This document shows, piece by piece, positions 26,030 through 34,816 of a stretch of DNA of 40,139 nt; within the stretch, counting starts at the first letter, position 1; the number at the start of each line of letters is the position of its first letter. Source of the stretch: Gloeocapsa sp. UFS-A4-WI-NPMV-4B04 (lineage in GTDB: Bacteria; Cyanobacteriota; Cyanobacteriia; Cyanobacteriales; Chroococcidiopsidaceae). A model generated the notes under the pieces. It worked only from the letters and a program-made list of their open reading frames with translations. It was not told the origin of the DNA and searched no databases. The stretch spans positions 1-40,139 of the forward strand of contig JAHHHE010000022.1 in the NCBI GenBank assembly GCA_019359535.1. Reading direction: 5' to 3'. A program made the translations under genes and the position numbers.

Positions 26030-26213
26030 TAGACATGAAAATATTTTATTCCACTACTCACTACTCACTACTCACTTTTTGTAAATTAAGTAGACATGAA
26101 AATATTTTATTCCACTACTCACTACTCACTTTTTTTTAAATTAAGTAGGCATGAAGATATTTTATTCCCCTACTCACTACTCACTAGTCACTACTCACTT
26201 TTTGTAAATTAAG
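26030..26213 (+). repeat. three tandem copies of a 55-68 bp repeat
   Basis: Copies at 26030-26090, 26091-26145 and 26146-26213 each read TAGACATGAAAATATTTTAT then TCCACTACTCACTACTCACT, T-rich, and GTAAATTAAG. They differ in the number of internal CTACTCA heptamers (2 to 4) and a few substitutions. It lies right after the mltG stop. The nested heptamers suggest replication slippage at two scales. Confidence 0.9.
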
Positions 26214-26263
26214 ATCGTGTATAGAAGCGCGGCGACAACAGTTAATTTAATTGAGATTTGAAA

Positions 26264-26857
26264 ATGAGTGATAAGGAGCAGGTACAATCAACATCAAAAC
26301 TCAATTTTATGTCTTGGAACGAACTTTTACAGCCTGACTTAATTTTGGAAGACTCCATTTTAAGTCTGACACCAGATATTATTCAGCAATATCGGCTTAA
26401 GGGGTTGGTGTTGGATGTAGATGAAACCCTGGTATCTATCAAGGCCACAGAAGCTTCGGCGGAGTTGCGACAGTGGGTAGAGCAAACAAGACAAGTAACA
26501 GCGCTGTGGTTAGTAAGCAATAACCTGAGTGATATGCGAATTGGGGGAATTGCTCGATCGCTCAATTTACCCTATATTCTTGGTGCTGTTAAGCCGTCAC
26601 GACGTAAGTTAAGACAGGCGGTTACGGCGATGAATTTGCCAGTGGAGCAAGTAGCAATGGTGGGTGATCGCTTGTTTACTGACGTATTAGCAGGTAATCG
26701 CTTGGGTATGTTTACTATTTTGGTTGAACCAATTGTTGAACCAGGTGAAGCCGTCCGCTCTTATCCTATACGCAGCTTTGAAGTTTTACTGTCTCAATTC
26801 ATGGGAACCTCAATTCCAGCTAAAAAACAAAAATTAACAAAGCATGATAAATCTTGA
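26264..26857 (+). CDS. YqeG family HAD-IIIA phosphatase
   Basis: A 197-residue HAD hydrolase of the YqeG type. Motif I is LVLDVDETLVS, motif II ALWLVSNNLSD, the lysine is in LGAVKPSRRKL, and motif III is VAMVGDRLFTDVLAGNRLGM, all intact. The fold is the cap-less IIIA class; bacterial YqeG substrates are not settled, and a plant relative dephosphorylates phosphatidylglycerol phosphate. The ATG at 26264 (MSDKEQ) is chosen over a TTG two codons earlier. It follows mltG on the same strand, separated by the tandem repeat, and faces murG. Confidence 0.92.
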   Translation: MSDKEQVQSTSKLNFMSWNELLQPDLILEDSILSLTPDIIQQYRLKGLVLDVDETLVSIKATEASAELRQWVEQTRQVTALWLVSNNLSDMRIGGIARSLNLPYILGAVKPSRRKLRQAVTAMNLPVEQVAMVGDRLFTDVLAGNRLGMFTILVEPIVEPGEAVRSYPIRSFEVLLSQFMGTSIPAKKQKLTKHDKS

Positions 26858-26984
26858 AACAATTAAACATTAAGAAAATATAAAAAAATCTAACTTTAGA
26901 AAGAGGTATGCGATTATAGGTATAGTTCAAATGGGGTCAGCCGCATAAAGACCCTAACTATAAAACACTATCAATGCTTTAAAG

Positions 26985-27022
26985 AAAGCGTCAGTCTTCA
27001 AATATAGAAGAACTGGCGCTTT
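26985..27022. terminator. hairpin between convergent yqeG-type gene and murG
   Basis: AAAGCGTCAGTCTTC (26985-26999 region) pairs with GAAGAACTGGCGCTTT, with one bulge and one mismatch, around a seven-base AAATATA-type loop. Flanking T-rich runs exist on both strands (CTTTCTTT on minus, TTTGCAATTTTGG on plus), so it may terminate both transcripts. The murG stop is at 27038. Confidence 0.7.
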
Positions 27023-27037
27023 GCAATTTTGGCTCTC

Positions 27038-28105
27038 TTACTCCACTAGCTGACGCACCAAATTTGCTAGACGTTCAGCACTATCAGGAACTGCGATCGC
27101 ATCTGCATCTTCTCCCATCTGCTTGAGTTGTTCGGGTGACTGTAATAAACTCAATACCTTACTTGCCAATAACTCGCTCGTTAGTTGATCTTGACGAAAT
27201 ACCAGCGCCGCACCCGCAGCCTTGAAAACAGCCGCATTGTAGGCTTGGTGATCTTCTGCTGCATAAGGGTATGGAATTAAAATTGCTGGTGTTTGAGTTA
27301 TTGCCAATTCTGTTAATGTACCAGCCCCAGCACGACTAATTGCCAAATTTGCTCGTTGCAGTAGCCCCGCCATATTGTCATAAAATGGCAAAGTAAAATA
27401 CTGCGGATGCTTTAGGCTATCAGCATCTGGATCATTATCTCCAGTTAAATGCACAATCCACACCCCAGCATTTAACCAAGCTGAGGCACACTGACGCACC
27501 AATTGGTTAACAGCAACAGCACCTTGACTGCCACCGACGACTACAATTAGGGGAACGTCTTTAGGAATCGGCAACTCTAGAGGAGGCAATTCATTTACTT
27601 GAAACTGAGCGCGAACTGGTGTTCCGGTGTAACTTGTTTTGGCGCGGGTGAGATATTGACTAGCTGGTTCAAAGCCAAGCGCGATCGCACTACACCAAGG
27701 ACTAAAGAAGCGAGTTACTTTACCTGGGATAGCATTCGCTTCGTGGAATAGTACAGGTAAAGAAAGCGATCGCGCTGCAATTACAGCAGGGGCGGCAATA
27801 TAACCGCCTGTTGTGAATACACCTTGAAACTTACCTTGTTTCAGTAACCGCCGCACTTGAACAATTGAACGCATGAACTTAGCTAAAATTTGCACAGTAC
27901 CTAGTCCCAAGCGCTCTTGGAATCCTTCAACGGCGATTGTGTGTAACGGGTACTGCTTGGGAACTAATTGAGTTTCTAACCGATTGGGAACGCCCAGCCA
28001 CTCAATTTGATAATCTGGCAATTGTTCAGCCAGAGCGATCGCTGGAAACAAGTGTCCACCAGTACCACTAGCAGCAATTAGTAATTTTGTTGGTGCGTTT
28101 GCCAT
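27038..28105 (-). CDS. murG: UDP-GlcNAc--undecaprenyl-PP-MurNAc-pentapeptide GlcNAc transferase
   Basis: Membrane-associated GT28 glycosyltransferase that makes lipid II from lipid I, the last cytoplasmic step of peptidoglycan precursor synthesis. The 355-residue protein has the N-terminal glycine loop ASGTGGHLFPAIALAEQL, FTTGGYIAAPAVIAARSL and LPVLFHEANAIPG, then the donor domain with VVVGGSQGAVAVNQLV, AISRAGAGTLTELAI and ILIPYPYAAEDHQAYNA. All are as expected. Single gene; the next gene is divergent at 28190 with an 84 bp gap. Confidence 0.97.
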   Translation of the reverse strand: MANAPTKLLIAASGTGGHLFPAIALAEQLPDYQIEWLGVPNRLETQLVPKQYPLHTIAVEGFQERLGLGTVQILAKFMRSIVQVRRLLKQGKFQGVFTTGGYIAAPAVIAARSLSLPVLFHEANAIPGKVTRFFSPWCSAIALGFEPASQYLTRAKTSYTGTPVRAQFQVNELPPLELPIPKDVPLIVVVGGSQGAVAVNQLVRQCASAWLNAGVWIVHLTGDNDPDADSLKHPQYFTLPFYDNMAGLLQRANLAISRAGAGTLTELAITQTPAILIPYPYAAEDHQAYNAAVFKAAGAALVFRQDQLTSELLASKVLSLLQSPEQLKQMGEDADAIAVPDSAERLANLVRQLVE

Positions 28106-28189
28106 TAGCTCCTATCAAGCGATCACCTAAGTTAACTTAAAATCAAACAATTAACTGCTTACTTCGATCAACTATCCAAACTATCACTC

Positions 28190-29047
28190 ATGCGTAAATT
28201 TATTACTTTTAGCCGCTATCTCTTCAGAATTTCAAGTAAAAGTCAACTTAGTAGCATAGCGCTTCTTCTGCTTACATTGGCGTTAACAACTAGCTGGAAC
28301 CGCGCTACTGCTGCACCGCCTCAAACTGCGCCCCCTCAGTTACAAAATATGTTGACGCAAATTGATACCGCAGCGAACCAGCGCAATGTTAAAGCAGTAA
28401 TGCAATTTTACAGCCCGAATTTCACGCATTCGGATGGTTTAACGCGCCAAAATATGGAGAATGCTTTGACTCAACTTTGGCAGCGTTATCCTCAGTTGAA
28501 GTACCAGACACAACTGCAATCTTGGCAAAACGAAGGTAGAGCGATCATCGCTGAGACAATTACTAATATTAGCGGCAGTCAGACACAAGACAGCAGAAAA
28601 TTAGCTCTTAAAGCAACTATTAAATCGCGGCAGCGCTATGAAAATGGCAAGATTGTGCGGCAGGATATTTTGTCAGAAAATAGCCAGTTGAGTGCAGGTG
28701 CAAAGCCACCGACAGTTAATGTAAGATTACCACAGAAAGTTAAAGTTGGTCAGCAGTATAACTTTGATGCCATTGTTCAAGAACCATTGGGCGATGATTA
28801 TTTACTAGGAGCAGCGATCGAAGAACCGATTAGAGCAGACAAATATCTTAATCCCACACCAGTAGAGTTGGAATTATTGCCAGCAGGTGGACTTTTTAAG
28901 ATTGGTCGTGCGCCAAATAATGCAGATAATCGCTGGATTTCGGCAATTTTAGTACGCGGGGATGGCATGACTATGGTAACTCAGCGCCTTCAAGTGGTAG
29001 GTGCAGGAAGCGCCACAACTCAAAAGCCAGCAGCTAGAAGTCAGTAG
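28190..29047 (+). CDS. secreted NTF2-like (SnoaL-type) domain protein
   Basis: A 285-residue exported protein. An N-terminal signal (basic start, SIALLLLTLALTTSW, RATAA) precedes an NTF2-like cone fold: QLQNMLTQIDTAANQRNVKA, VMQFYSPNFTHSDGLTRQNM and LTQLWQRYPQLKYQTQL are the family pattern. The second half (KPPTVNVRLPQKVKVGQQYN, IVQEPLGDDYLLGAAIEEPI) is probably a beta domain of a cyanobacterial type. NTF2 folds bind small ligands or act as enzymes; no catalytic residues can be named. It is upstream of a short-chain dehydrogenase on the same strand. Confidence 0.75.
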   Translation: MRKFITFSRYLFRISSKSQLSSIALLLLTLALTTSWNRATAAPPQTAPPQLQNMLTQIDTAANQRNVKAVMQFYSPNFTHSDGLTRQNMENALTQLWQRYPQLKYQTQLQSWQNEGRAIIAETITNISGSQTQDSRKLALKATIKSRQRYENGKIVRQDILSENSQLSAGAKPPTVNVRLPQKVKVGQQYNFDAIVQEPLGDDYLLGAAIEEPIRADKYLNPTPVELELLPAGGLFKIGRAPNNADNRWISAILVRGDGMTMVTQRLQVVGAGSATTQKPAARSQ

Positions 29048-29097
29048 ACAGGAGATAGGAGGAAATATTATCTATTCTGACTTGTGAGTGCTGAATT

Positions 29098-29868
29098 ATG
29101 ATGTCGATTCAAGATCAAATTGTTTTGATTACTGGCGCTAGTAGTGGGATTGGGGAAGCAATAGCCAGGATCTTTGCGGCTGCGGGTGCAAAACTGATTT
29201 TGGTGGCTCGACGACAAGAGCGGTTAGAGCAATTGGCAGATGAATTGCATAAATTTACCAGTGCTGTACATTTGTTACCCCTGGACGTATGCGATCGCTC
29301 CTCTGTTGAATCAGCACTCACTAACCTACCTGATGCTTGGTCATCAGTAGATATTCTGATTAATAACGCTGGTTTGAGTCGCGGCTTAGATAAACTCCAC
29401 GAGGGTAGTTTCCAAGATTGGGAAGAAATGATCGACACCAATATTAAAGGGTTGCTTTACCTTACGCGCTTGATTGTACCTGGGATGGTTAATCGTGATC
29501 GCGGTCATGTCGTAAATCTTGGTTCGACTGCTGGACACCAAACTTATCCGAATGGCAATGTTTACTGTGCAACCAAAGCCGCCGTCAGAGTTATTTCCGA
29601 AGGGTTGAAACAAGACTTGTTAGGTACGCCAGTGCGTGTTAGTTGTGTTGATCCTGGCTTAGTGGAAACAGAATTTAGCCAAGTGCGCTTTCGCGGCGAT
29701 ACTGAACGGGCAAAACAAGTTTATCAAGGACTAACGCCCCTGACTCCAGCTGATGTTGCTGATGTAGTATTTTTCTGTGTTACTCGACCGCTTCATGTGA
29801 ATATTAGCGAAGTTCTGCTAATGCCAACTGACCAAGCAGGATCAATGCTTTTTAATCGACACGGTTGA
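29098..29868 (+). CDS. SDR family NAD(P)-dependent oxidoreductase
   Basis: A 256-residue classical short-chain dehydrogenase, closest in pattern to the YdfG (serine/3-hydroxy acid dehydrogenase) type. Seen: the coenzyme loop ITGASSGIGEAIARIF, NNAGLSRGL, catalytic Ser143 in LGSTAG, and Tyr156/Lys160 in YCATK; the arginine pair VARRQER after the second strand suggests NADP. Two ATGs occur at the start (29098 and 29101) and cannot be distinguished. It is 50 bp after the NTF2-like gene. Directly after its stop lies a histidine kinase fragment. Confidence 0.92.
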   Translation: MMSIQDQIVLITGASSGIGEAIARIFAAAGAKLILVARRQERLEQLADELHKFTSAVHLLPLDVCDRSSVESALTNLPDAWSSVDILINNAGLSRGLDKLHEGSFQDWEEMIDTNIKGLLYLTRLIVPGMVNRDRGHVVNLGSTAGHQTYPNGNVYCATKAAVRVISEGLKQDLLGTPVRVSCVDPGLVETEFSQVRFRGDTERAKQVYQGLTPLTPADVADVVFFCVTRPLHVNISEVLLMPTDQAGSMLFNRHG

Positions 29869-29986
29869 ATTAAAAATATGTACCGTCAATCCACCTCAAG
29901 TTTTGGTAGATCGATTAACAGGGCAAGTAATTTTAAATTCACTAGATAATGCTATTAAGTATGCTCCTGAAAGCAGTGTGATCTAG
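29867..29986 (+). pseudogene. histidine kinase fragment (N-box of the ATPase domain)
   Basis: In the frame starting at 29867, about 39 residues read as the N-box of a histidine kinase HATPase_c domain: NPPQVLVDRLTGQVILNSLD continuing NAIKYAPESSV, close to the family pattern D-RL-QVLLNLLDNAIKYTPEG. A stop follows at 29984. The HisKA part, G-boxes and any start are missing. It overlaps the SDR stop by two bases, so the SDR gene end may abut an old deletion. A remnant, without function of its own. Confidence 0.7.
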
Positions 29987-30251
29987 CTGGAAATTTTGTC
30001 CATTATTCAGCAAGATTAACAGCATTAGATACCATTACAGGTGCGATACTGGGGCCGAGACATGAAACCTGAAACTGTTGATAGCGGTTGTCAATTGGGT
30101 AGACTAACATAAAGCAATCAGAAAAGTTGGCGTGAAATTTAGGAATAATGACGCACAAGACATTTTGTTATCTGCTTTCTAGCTTTTCTGCTTCGATGCA
30201 ACTAAAGAAAAGCTAGGAGCATTTTCAAGCTTTAGTTCATATTCAACTTAT
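29987..30251. other. intergenic region with hairpin
   Basis: Between the kinase fragment and the dienelactone hydrolase gene. The only structure seen is an eleven-base inverted repeat CTAGCTTTTCT/AGAAAAGCTAG at 30179-30189 and 30206-30216, 36 bp beyond the hydrolase stop, which may be a 3' hairpin of that minus-strand transcript. It lacks a clear T run on that strand. Confidence 0.4.
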
Positions 30252-31082
30252 TTATACTCCGTACTCCTTAAACCATGCCTGAAGCCGTTGCCAGCCAAGA
30301 CGAGCTTCTGTCTCGCGGTAGGAGGGGCGGTAGTCAGCAAAAAAGGCGTGGGGTGCATCTGGATAAACAATTATTTCCGATTTACTGCTGCTCAACTTTA
30401 GGCGATCGCGCATTTGATTCACCTGCTCTAGGGGAATTCCTGTATCCTTGCCACCATAAAGACCGAGTACAGGAACTTTCAGAGCAGATGCAATATCGAC
30501 GGGGTGCTTAGGAGTAAGTTTAGTAACATCTCCTACTAGCCTCCCGTACCAGGCAACACCCGCCTTAACATTCGGATTATGTGCTGCGTACAGCCAGGTA
30601 ATCCGACCACCCCAACAGAAGCCTGTAATTCCTAATTTGTTAGCATCACCCTTAGCCAATTTCACAGCCCAGGCTACTGTGGAATCAAGGTCAGATAATA
30701 CTTGATCATCCGGTACTAAGCGTACTACTTTACGAATTTCATCAACGTTACTCAACTTCAACACATCGCCCTGACGCACAAATAATTGCGGCGCGATCGC
30801 ACTGTATCCCAACTTGGCAAACCGACGGCAAACATCTTGAATATGCTCGTGTACGCCAAATATTTCCTGAATTACTACCACAATTGGGAAATCCTTGCCT
30901 TTGCTAGGCATTGCTCTGTAAGCCGGGATTTCACCATCTTGAACTGGAATTTTTACTGTCCCTGCGACCAATCCCTTTGCGTCGGTAGTGACGACTTTGG
31001 CAGAAATTGGTTGCACGGCTAGTGCAAAACCCGTCGCCAAAGTAGCAGTTGCAATAAATTTGCGGCGTGTTATTTCTTTCAT
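30252..31082 (-). CDS. dienelactone hydrolase family protein, Tat-exported
   Basis: A 276-residue alpha/beta hydrolase of the dienelactone hydrolase family. The N-terminus [19 protein letters not shown] is a twin-arginine signal, which places the folded enzyme outside the cytoplasmic membrane. The nucleophile is Cys156 in ITGFCWGGR, the acid is in [12 protein letters not shown], and the histidine is in [32 protein letters not shown] is family-typical. The natural substrate is unknown; most cyanobacterial members are unlinked to aromatic degradation. It stands alone, divergent from the glutathione transferase gene at 31276. Confidence 0.92.
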   Translation of the reverse strand: MKEITRRKFIATATLATGFALAVQPISAKVVTTDAKGLVAGTVKIPVQDGEIPAYRAMPSKGKDFPIVVVIQEIFGVHEHIQDVCRRFAKLGYSAIAPQLFVRQGDVLKLSNVDEIRKVVRLVPDDQVLSDLDSTVAWAVKLAKGDANKLGITGFCWGGRITWLYAAHNPNVKAGVAWYGRLVGDVTKLTPKHPVDIASALKVPVLGLYGGKDTGIPLEQVNQMRDRLKLSSSKSEIIVYPDAPHAFFADYRPSYRETEARLGWQRLQAWFKEYGV

Positions 31083-31275
31083 TAGTTGATCTTACGCCCA
31101 ATTTTTGAGTTCTTAATTAATCTAACAGCGACTTGTCGATTCCCTTCTTTGGTCTCTCCTAAGAATCTTCGTCGCTTAAGATGAGGCAGCAGCGTTAAAG
31201 TAACATCAAGCTAATGACAACAGGCAGCCGCGCCATAGTACGAAATATTTATAAACCAATAACTTTTAATTCAAA

Positions 31276-32496
31276 ATGACATCTAACTCCACGACGATCA
31301 CCGCTCTAAGCTGGTTAGAACTAGAAGCCCTTACAAACTTTCATATTGATACTGTCAATGGCCCAACCAATGCACAAGCTCGGTTGCGTTTATTTGGTCA
31401 AACTGAAGCCGACGTGAGGGTGACGCTCTACCGCGATAACCACGCTTGGTGTCCCTACTGCCAGAAAATCTGGCTGTGGCTAGAGGAAAAACGAATCCCC
31501 TATCGCATCGAAAAAGTAACTATGTTCTGTTATGGAGAAAAAGAGAGTTGGTATAAGCGTAAAGTACCTTCAGGAATGCTACCCGCAATTGAGCTAGATG
31601 GTCGCATTATCACCGAAAGTGATGACATTTTGATTGCCTTGGAACAAGCCTACGAACCCTTGGGGCTAGGCATGAAACATCCCATAGTGCTGCCACTCCG
31701 ACAACTAGAGCGATTGTTATTTAGAGCATGGTGCGCTTGGCTTTGCTATCCAACAACTTCAGCTCGGCAAGAGCAACGAAACCGCGCTCAATTTATAGGT
31801 GTGGTGGCAAAGGTCGAAGCTGCCCTCGGTTCCACACTATCTCCTTATTTTCTCAATGAATTTGGGACGGTCGATGTCATCTTCACCCCCTATCTCGAAC
31901 GCATGAATGCCAGTCTGTACTATTACAAGGGGTACTCTATCCGCGAAGAAAATCCTCGCTTATCCGACTGGTTTGCAGCAATGGAAAGCCGACCAACCTA
32001 CCGAGGCACACAGAGCGATTTCCATACCCATGTCCATGATCTACCACCCCAAATGGGAGGATGCTGGGAAAACGGTGAGCCTCAGATGCAAATTAACAAA
32101 GCAAGAGTTGATCATGGCCCCTGGGATGGTCTACCCGATGTGGTATACCCTGAACCGGAAACTTCCCGTGCTGAAGCGCTTTACCGCGTAATTAAGCACC
32201 GCGCCGATATTATTCGCGTCAACCCCGCTAACAACACATTGATGGATGAAGCCTTGCGGTGTGCCTTGACTAACCTGATTACCCGCCAAGCTTGTCTACC
32301 GCCCCCAGGTTCTGATGTTGCCCTGCGATACTTGCGTGACCGGATTAATGTGCCACGAGATATGTCAATTTATGCCGCTAAAAGGTTAAGAGAATCCTTA
32401 GAGACAACTGCTGCGCTAGCAGGTGATCAGCAGAGTCTGTCCATTCCCGTTCAGCACCGACGAGACCAGAATCCGGCTGACTTTGCTAGACGTTAA
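31276..32496 (+). CDS. glutathione S-transferase family protein with C-terminal extension (copy 1)
   Basis: A 406-residue protein. The thioredoxin-like GST domain starts [20 protein letters not shown] (CPYC at 59-62), with [20 protein letters not shown] (the cis-Pro and glutathione gamma-Glu site), followed by the helical GST domain to about residue 245. The CxxC redox pair points to omega/lambda-class or glutaredoxin-type thiol transfer and not Tyr/Ser-type conjugation. The last 100 residues are an added domain ending [20 protein letters not shown], which recurs in the paralogue at 37052. No signal peptide. The gene is the left flank of the TnpB element. Physiological substrate unknown. Confidence 0.85.
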   Translation: MTSNSTTITALSWLELEALTNFHIDTVNGPTNAQARLRLFGQTEADVRVTLYRDNHAWCPYCQKIWLWLEEKRIPYRIEKVTMFCYGEKESWYKRKVPSGMLPAIELDGRIITESDDILIALEQAYEPLGLGMKHPIVLPLRQLERLLFRAWCAWLCYPTTSARQEQRNRAQFIGVVAKVEAALGSTLSPYFLNEFGTVDVIFTPYLERMNASLYYYKGYSIREENPRLSDWFAAMESRPTYRGTQSDFHTHVHDLPPQMGGCWENGEPQMQINKARVDHGPWDGLPDVVYPEPETSRAEALYRVIKHRADIIRVNPANNTLMDEALRCALTNLITRQACLPPPGSDVALRYLRDRINVPRDMSIYAAKRLRESLETTAALAGDQQSLSIPVQHRRDQNPADFARR

Positions 32497-32804
32497 TGCT
32501 GTTTATAATGATGAACACTAAACTTCATAGATACGCCTTTATTCGTTTATGTTCTGCACTGGTACTTCTTGACCCCCACGACTGACTTTGCACTTGGCCA
32601 TTTTCCTTTCGATAGGCATCACAATTTTGATTAGTTTACGCCCTCTTTTTTATCATCCTCATCAACCTTTCTACAGGGAAAATTTGGTTAAGTAGGAAAA
32701 TCGGGTGATAAACATCCTTTATCAGAAAGTTGGGTTTAAAGCCCCTTTCTTCGAGTACTATTTTATATTGTTTTATCTGCAATATTATGTGATAAAATAT
32801 AAAC
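32497..32804. other. spacer between GST copy 1 and tnpB
   Basis: The 308 bp hold the left side of the TnpB element. A hairpin TGATAAA/TTTATCA with five-base loop lies at 32706-32724, which fits the subterminal hairpin of an IS200/IS605 left end. The tnpB promoter region is AT-rich (TTATGTGATAAAATATAAAC directly before ATG) and lacks a clear Shine-Dalgarno sequence. No other gene is visible. Confidence 0.45.
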
Positions 32805-34040
32805 ATGATAGTAAGAGAAGCCAAGCTACTAAACGGGAGTAAGGAACAATACCAAGCAATTGACTCTGCAATTCGTACTGCTCAGTTTATTAGGAATAAA
32901 GCAGTCCGTTATTGGATGGATAATCGAGGTGTTGGTAAAGTTGACTTATACTCGCTGTGCAAAGATTTAGCTCGTAAGTTTGCTTTTGCATTAAAGTTAA
33001 ACTCCGCAGCGCGTCAAGCCAGCGCCGAAAGAGCTTGGGCATCCATATCTAGTTTCTATAGTCGTTGTAAAAAGCAGGAGAAAAAGAAAGGATATCCTAA
33101 GTTTAAAAAGCATTGCCGAACAGTTGAGTACAAAGTCTCAGGCTGGAAGCTATCCCCCGATTGTAAGAGTATTGCTTTCACTGATGGATTCGGGATTGGA
33201 ACGCTTGCTATATACTGCAACGCTCAAACGAGGGAAGACTTATTTCGTCTCAAGATAAATCGCGTTCGGGTAGTCAAGAGAGCAGATGGGTATTATGCTC
33301 AATTTTGCTTTGATGCTGACCGTAAGGAAGAAGGAGAATATACAGGTAATGTTGTTGGTTTAGACTTGGGTTTAAAATATTTCACCAAAGACCAAAACGA
33401 TAACGCCATTATTTATCCCCAGTTCTTGAGAAAGTCTGAGAGTAGACTTAAAAAGGCTCAAAGAAGGGTTAGTAAGAAGTGTATTAAAGGGAAGAAACCG
33501 CAATCAAATAACTACCATAAAGCAAGAATTAGACTGGGTAAGGTTCATTTAAAAATCACTAGGCAGCGTAAAGACTGGGCAATAAAGCAAGCTCGGTGCG
33601 TAGTCCACTCTAACGATGTGGTTGTCTATGAGGATTTGAAGATATTGAACATGGTCAAAAATCACCATTTAGCTAAGTCGATAACGGATGCTAGTTGGTA
33701 TCAATTCACTCAATGGTTAGTCTACTACGGCAAGATTTGGGAAAAGTGCGTAGTAGGGGTTTCCCCTAACTATACTTCACTTGATTGCTCGAATTGTGGA
33801 CATCGGGTGAAAAAGTCACTCAGTAATAGGACTCATTCATGCTCATCGTGTGGAGTGGAAATTTGCCGTGATACGAATGCGGCGATTAACATCCTCACTA
33901 AAGGGATGAAAGTGTTGGGAGTTGAATGGAACAACAGTACCTTTGGGCAAAAGGAATCTGCCTCGCAAGAGGAAAAGCGTGGGGAGAAAACCGCCAATAC
34001 TATTGATGAGCAATCTGATATAGCAAGCGGACTTCTGTGA
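32805..34040 (+). CDS. tnpB: RNA-guided endonuclease TnpB family protein
   Basis: A 411-residue TnpB, the transposon-encoded ancestor of Cas12 that is guided by an omega RNA from the element's own right end. RuvC residues are intact: Asp187 in VVGLDLGLKYF, Glu276 in VYEDLKIL, Asp356 in ICRDTNAA. The zinc ribbon has CSNC (328-331) and CSSC (346-349). The basic N-terminal half (RAWASISSFYSRCKKQEKKK) is the RNA-binding part. Length is normal, so the nuclease is probably active. The C-terminus after residue 370 is a variable tail that overlaps the likely omega RNA. No tnpA is adjacent. Confidence 0.93.
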   Translation: MIVREAKLLNGSKEQYQAIDSAIRTAQFIRNKAVRYWMDNRGVGKVDLYSLCKDLARKFAFALKLNSAARQASAERAWASISSFYSRCKKQEKKKGYPKFKKHCRTVEYKVSGWKLSPDCKSIAFTDGFGIGTLAIYCNAQTREDLFRLKINRVRVVKRADGYYAQFCFDADRKEEGEYTGNVVGLDLGLKYFTKDQNDNAIIYPQFLRKSESRLKKAQRRVSKKCIKGKKPQSNNYHKARIRLGKVHLKITRQRKDWAIKQARCVVHSNDVVVYEDLKILNMVKNHHLAKSITDASWYQFTQWLVYYGKIWEKCVVGVSPNYTSLDCSNCGHRVKKSLSNRTHSCSSCGVEICRDTNAAINILTKGMKVLGVEWNNSTFGQKESASQEEKRGEKTANTIDEQSDIASGLL

Positions 34041-34086
34041 ACCATGAATTAGAATCCCCGTGCGTTCACGCCGAGGAGTATGTCAA
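33940..34086 (+). ncRNA. predicted omega RNA (reRNA) scaffold
   Basis: By analogy with characterised TnpB systems, the 3' part of tnpB and the following non-coding right end form the guide scaffold, and the first 16-20 bases past the element are the guide. The hairpin at about 34054-34077 and the terminal GTCAA mark the boundary. The start coordinate is a guess. No expression evidence exists here. Confidence 0.3.
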
Positions 34087-34131
34087 TCTTTCTACTGCAA
34101 GTCTTTAAAAACTGTTTTTTAGGAAAAGTGA

Positions 34132-34587
34132 ATGTCATACCAAGTCATTTGGTTTAGGAAATCTGTTAATCAGCTGCGGCTACTGGATAGTAGTGTAAGT
34201 TTTGAAACTGTCCGCTCTGTAGTCACTGAGCGCTTGCCGCTTGCAGTCACAGACATGGAGTCGAAAGGTTTGGACATGGAAGATACAGATTACTGGTGGA
34301 AATCGCTCTTTATCAATGCAGTGATAAAAATTGAAAACGCCCAAGGTAAGCTATTTAAGGTAGCTGTATATTTAGTAAATGACAGAATTGTAGCAGAGAA
34401 AGCTTTAGAGACTGTTGAGTCGAGGAAGTTTAGAATAATTCGCACCGATTTGGGAATAGACCAGCATTGGATAGTATTGACTGATGCTAATAAGCCATAT
34501 TCAGACGATAAGTGGATAGACGTGCTATACGAGCAGATAGACCAGAATTCAGGCAGGTCGGGTTGTGCCTTAATTCAGCTATCGTAG
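34132..34587 (+). CDS. hypothetical protein, 151 residues
   Basis: A soluble protein starting 46 bp beyond the TnpB element's right end. It reads as a compact alpha/beta protein: YQVIWFRKSVNQLRLLDSSV, TVRSVVTERLPLAVTDMESK, a strand-rich middle (FINAVIKIENAQGKLFKVAV) and WIVLTDANKPYSDDKWIDVL. No membrane segment, signal or recognised motif. The ATG at 34132 has AGGAAAAG upstream. It shares only the first residues MSY with the open frame at 34766. I do not recognise the family. Its position next to a TnpB element and a broken RNA ligase suggests accessory DNA. Confidence 0.6.
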   Translation: MSYQVIWFRKSVNQLRLLDSSVSFETVRSVVTERLPLAVTDMESKGLDMEDTDYWWKSLFINAVIKIENAQGKLFKVAVYLVNDRIVAEKALETVESRKFRIIRTDLGIDQHWIVLTDANKPYSDDKWIDVLYEQIDQNSGRSGCALIQLS

Positions 34588-34703
34588 ACCGTGATTACTC
34601 CCAGTGCTGACAATTCCCTTTGTTGATCTTTGCTGAAAATTTTAACAGGCATTATTTTAATTACCGTCGTCGCTTTGAGTTGCCTGTAAGACGTTCACAA
34701 ATA

Positions 34704-34742
34704 TTGACTTTTGAAACTTTGGTACTACAACTGTAGTATAAT
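34704..34742 (+). promoter_or_regulatory. promoter with operator-like dyad
   Basis: A consensus -10 TATAAT (34737-34742) is overlapped by the dyad TACTACA-AC-TGTAGTA (34723-34738), whose core TACAACTGTA fits the TACANNTGTA operator of the CopY/BlaI/MecI repressor family. Weak -35 candidates (TTGACT at 34704, TTGAAA at 34711) are spaced longer than optimal. The regulator identity is inference; no such repressor gene is in the window. Confidence 0.4.
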
Positions 34743-34816
34743 AGCGGTATTAATAAAAATATGGTATGAGTTACGAGTTTTCACTGCGGAGTTGTGACTT
34801 AAATAAACTCAACTCT

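Larger units (their letters stand above)
32640..34086 (+). mobile_element. solo IS200/IS605-type element carrying tnpB only (ends approximate)
   Basis: The element encodes TnpB but no TnpA Y1 transposase, so it would need help in trans. The right end is marked by an imperfect hairpin at about 34054-34077 (CCCCGTGCG-TTCA-CGCCGAGG) followed by AGTATGTCAA, a layout usual for IS605-group right ends. The left end is placed only roughly, upstream of the hairpin at 32706-32724. No target duplication is expected for this class. Confidence 0.6.

Noticed and set aside
26030..26213. CRISPR-like array behind mltG
   Set aside because: Repeat units are directly adjacent and almost identical throughout, with no unique spacers, and no cas genes are present.
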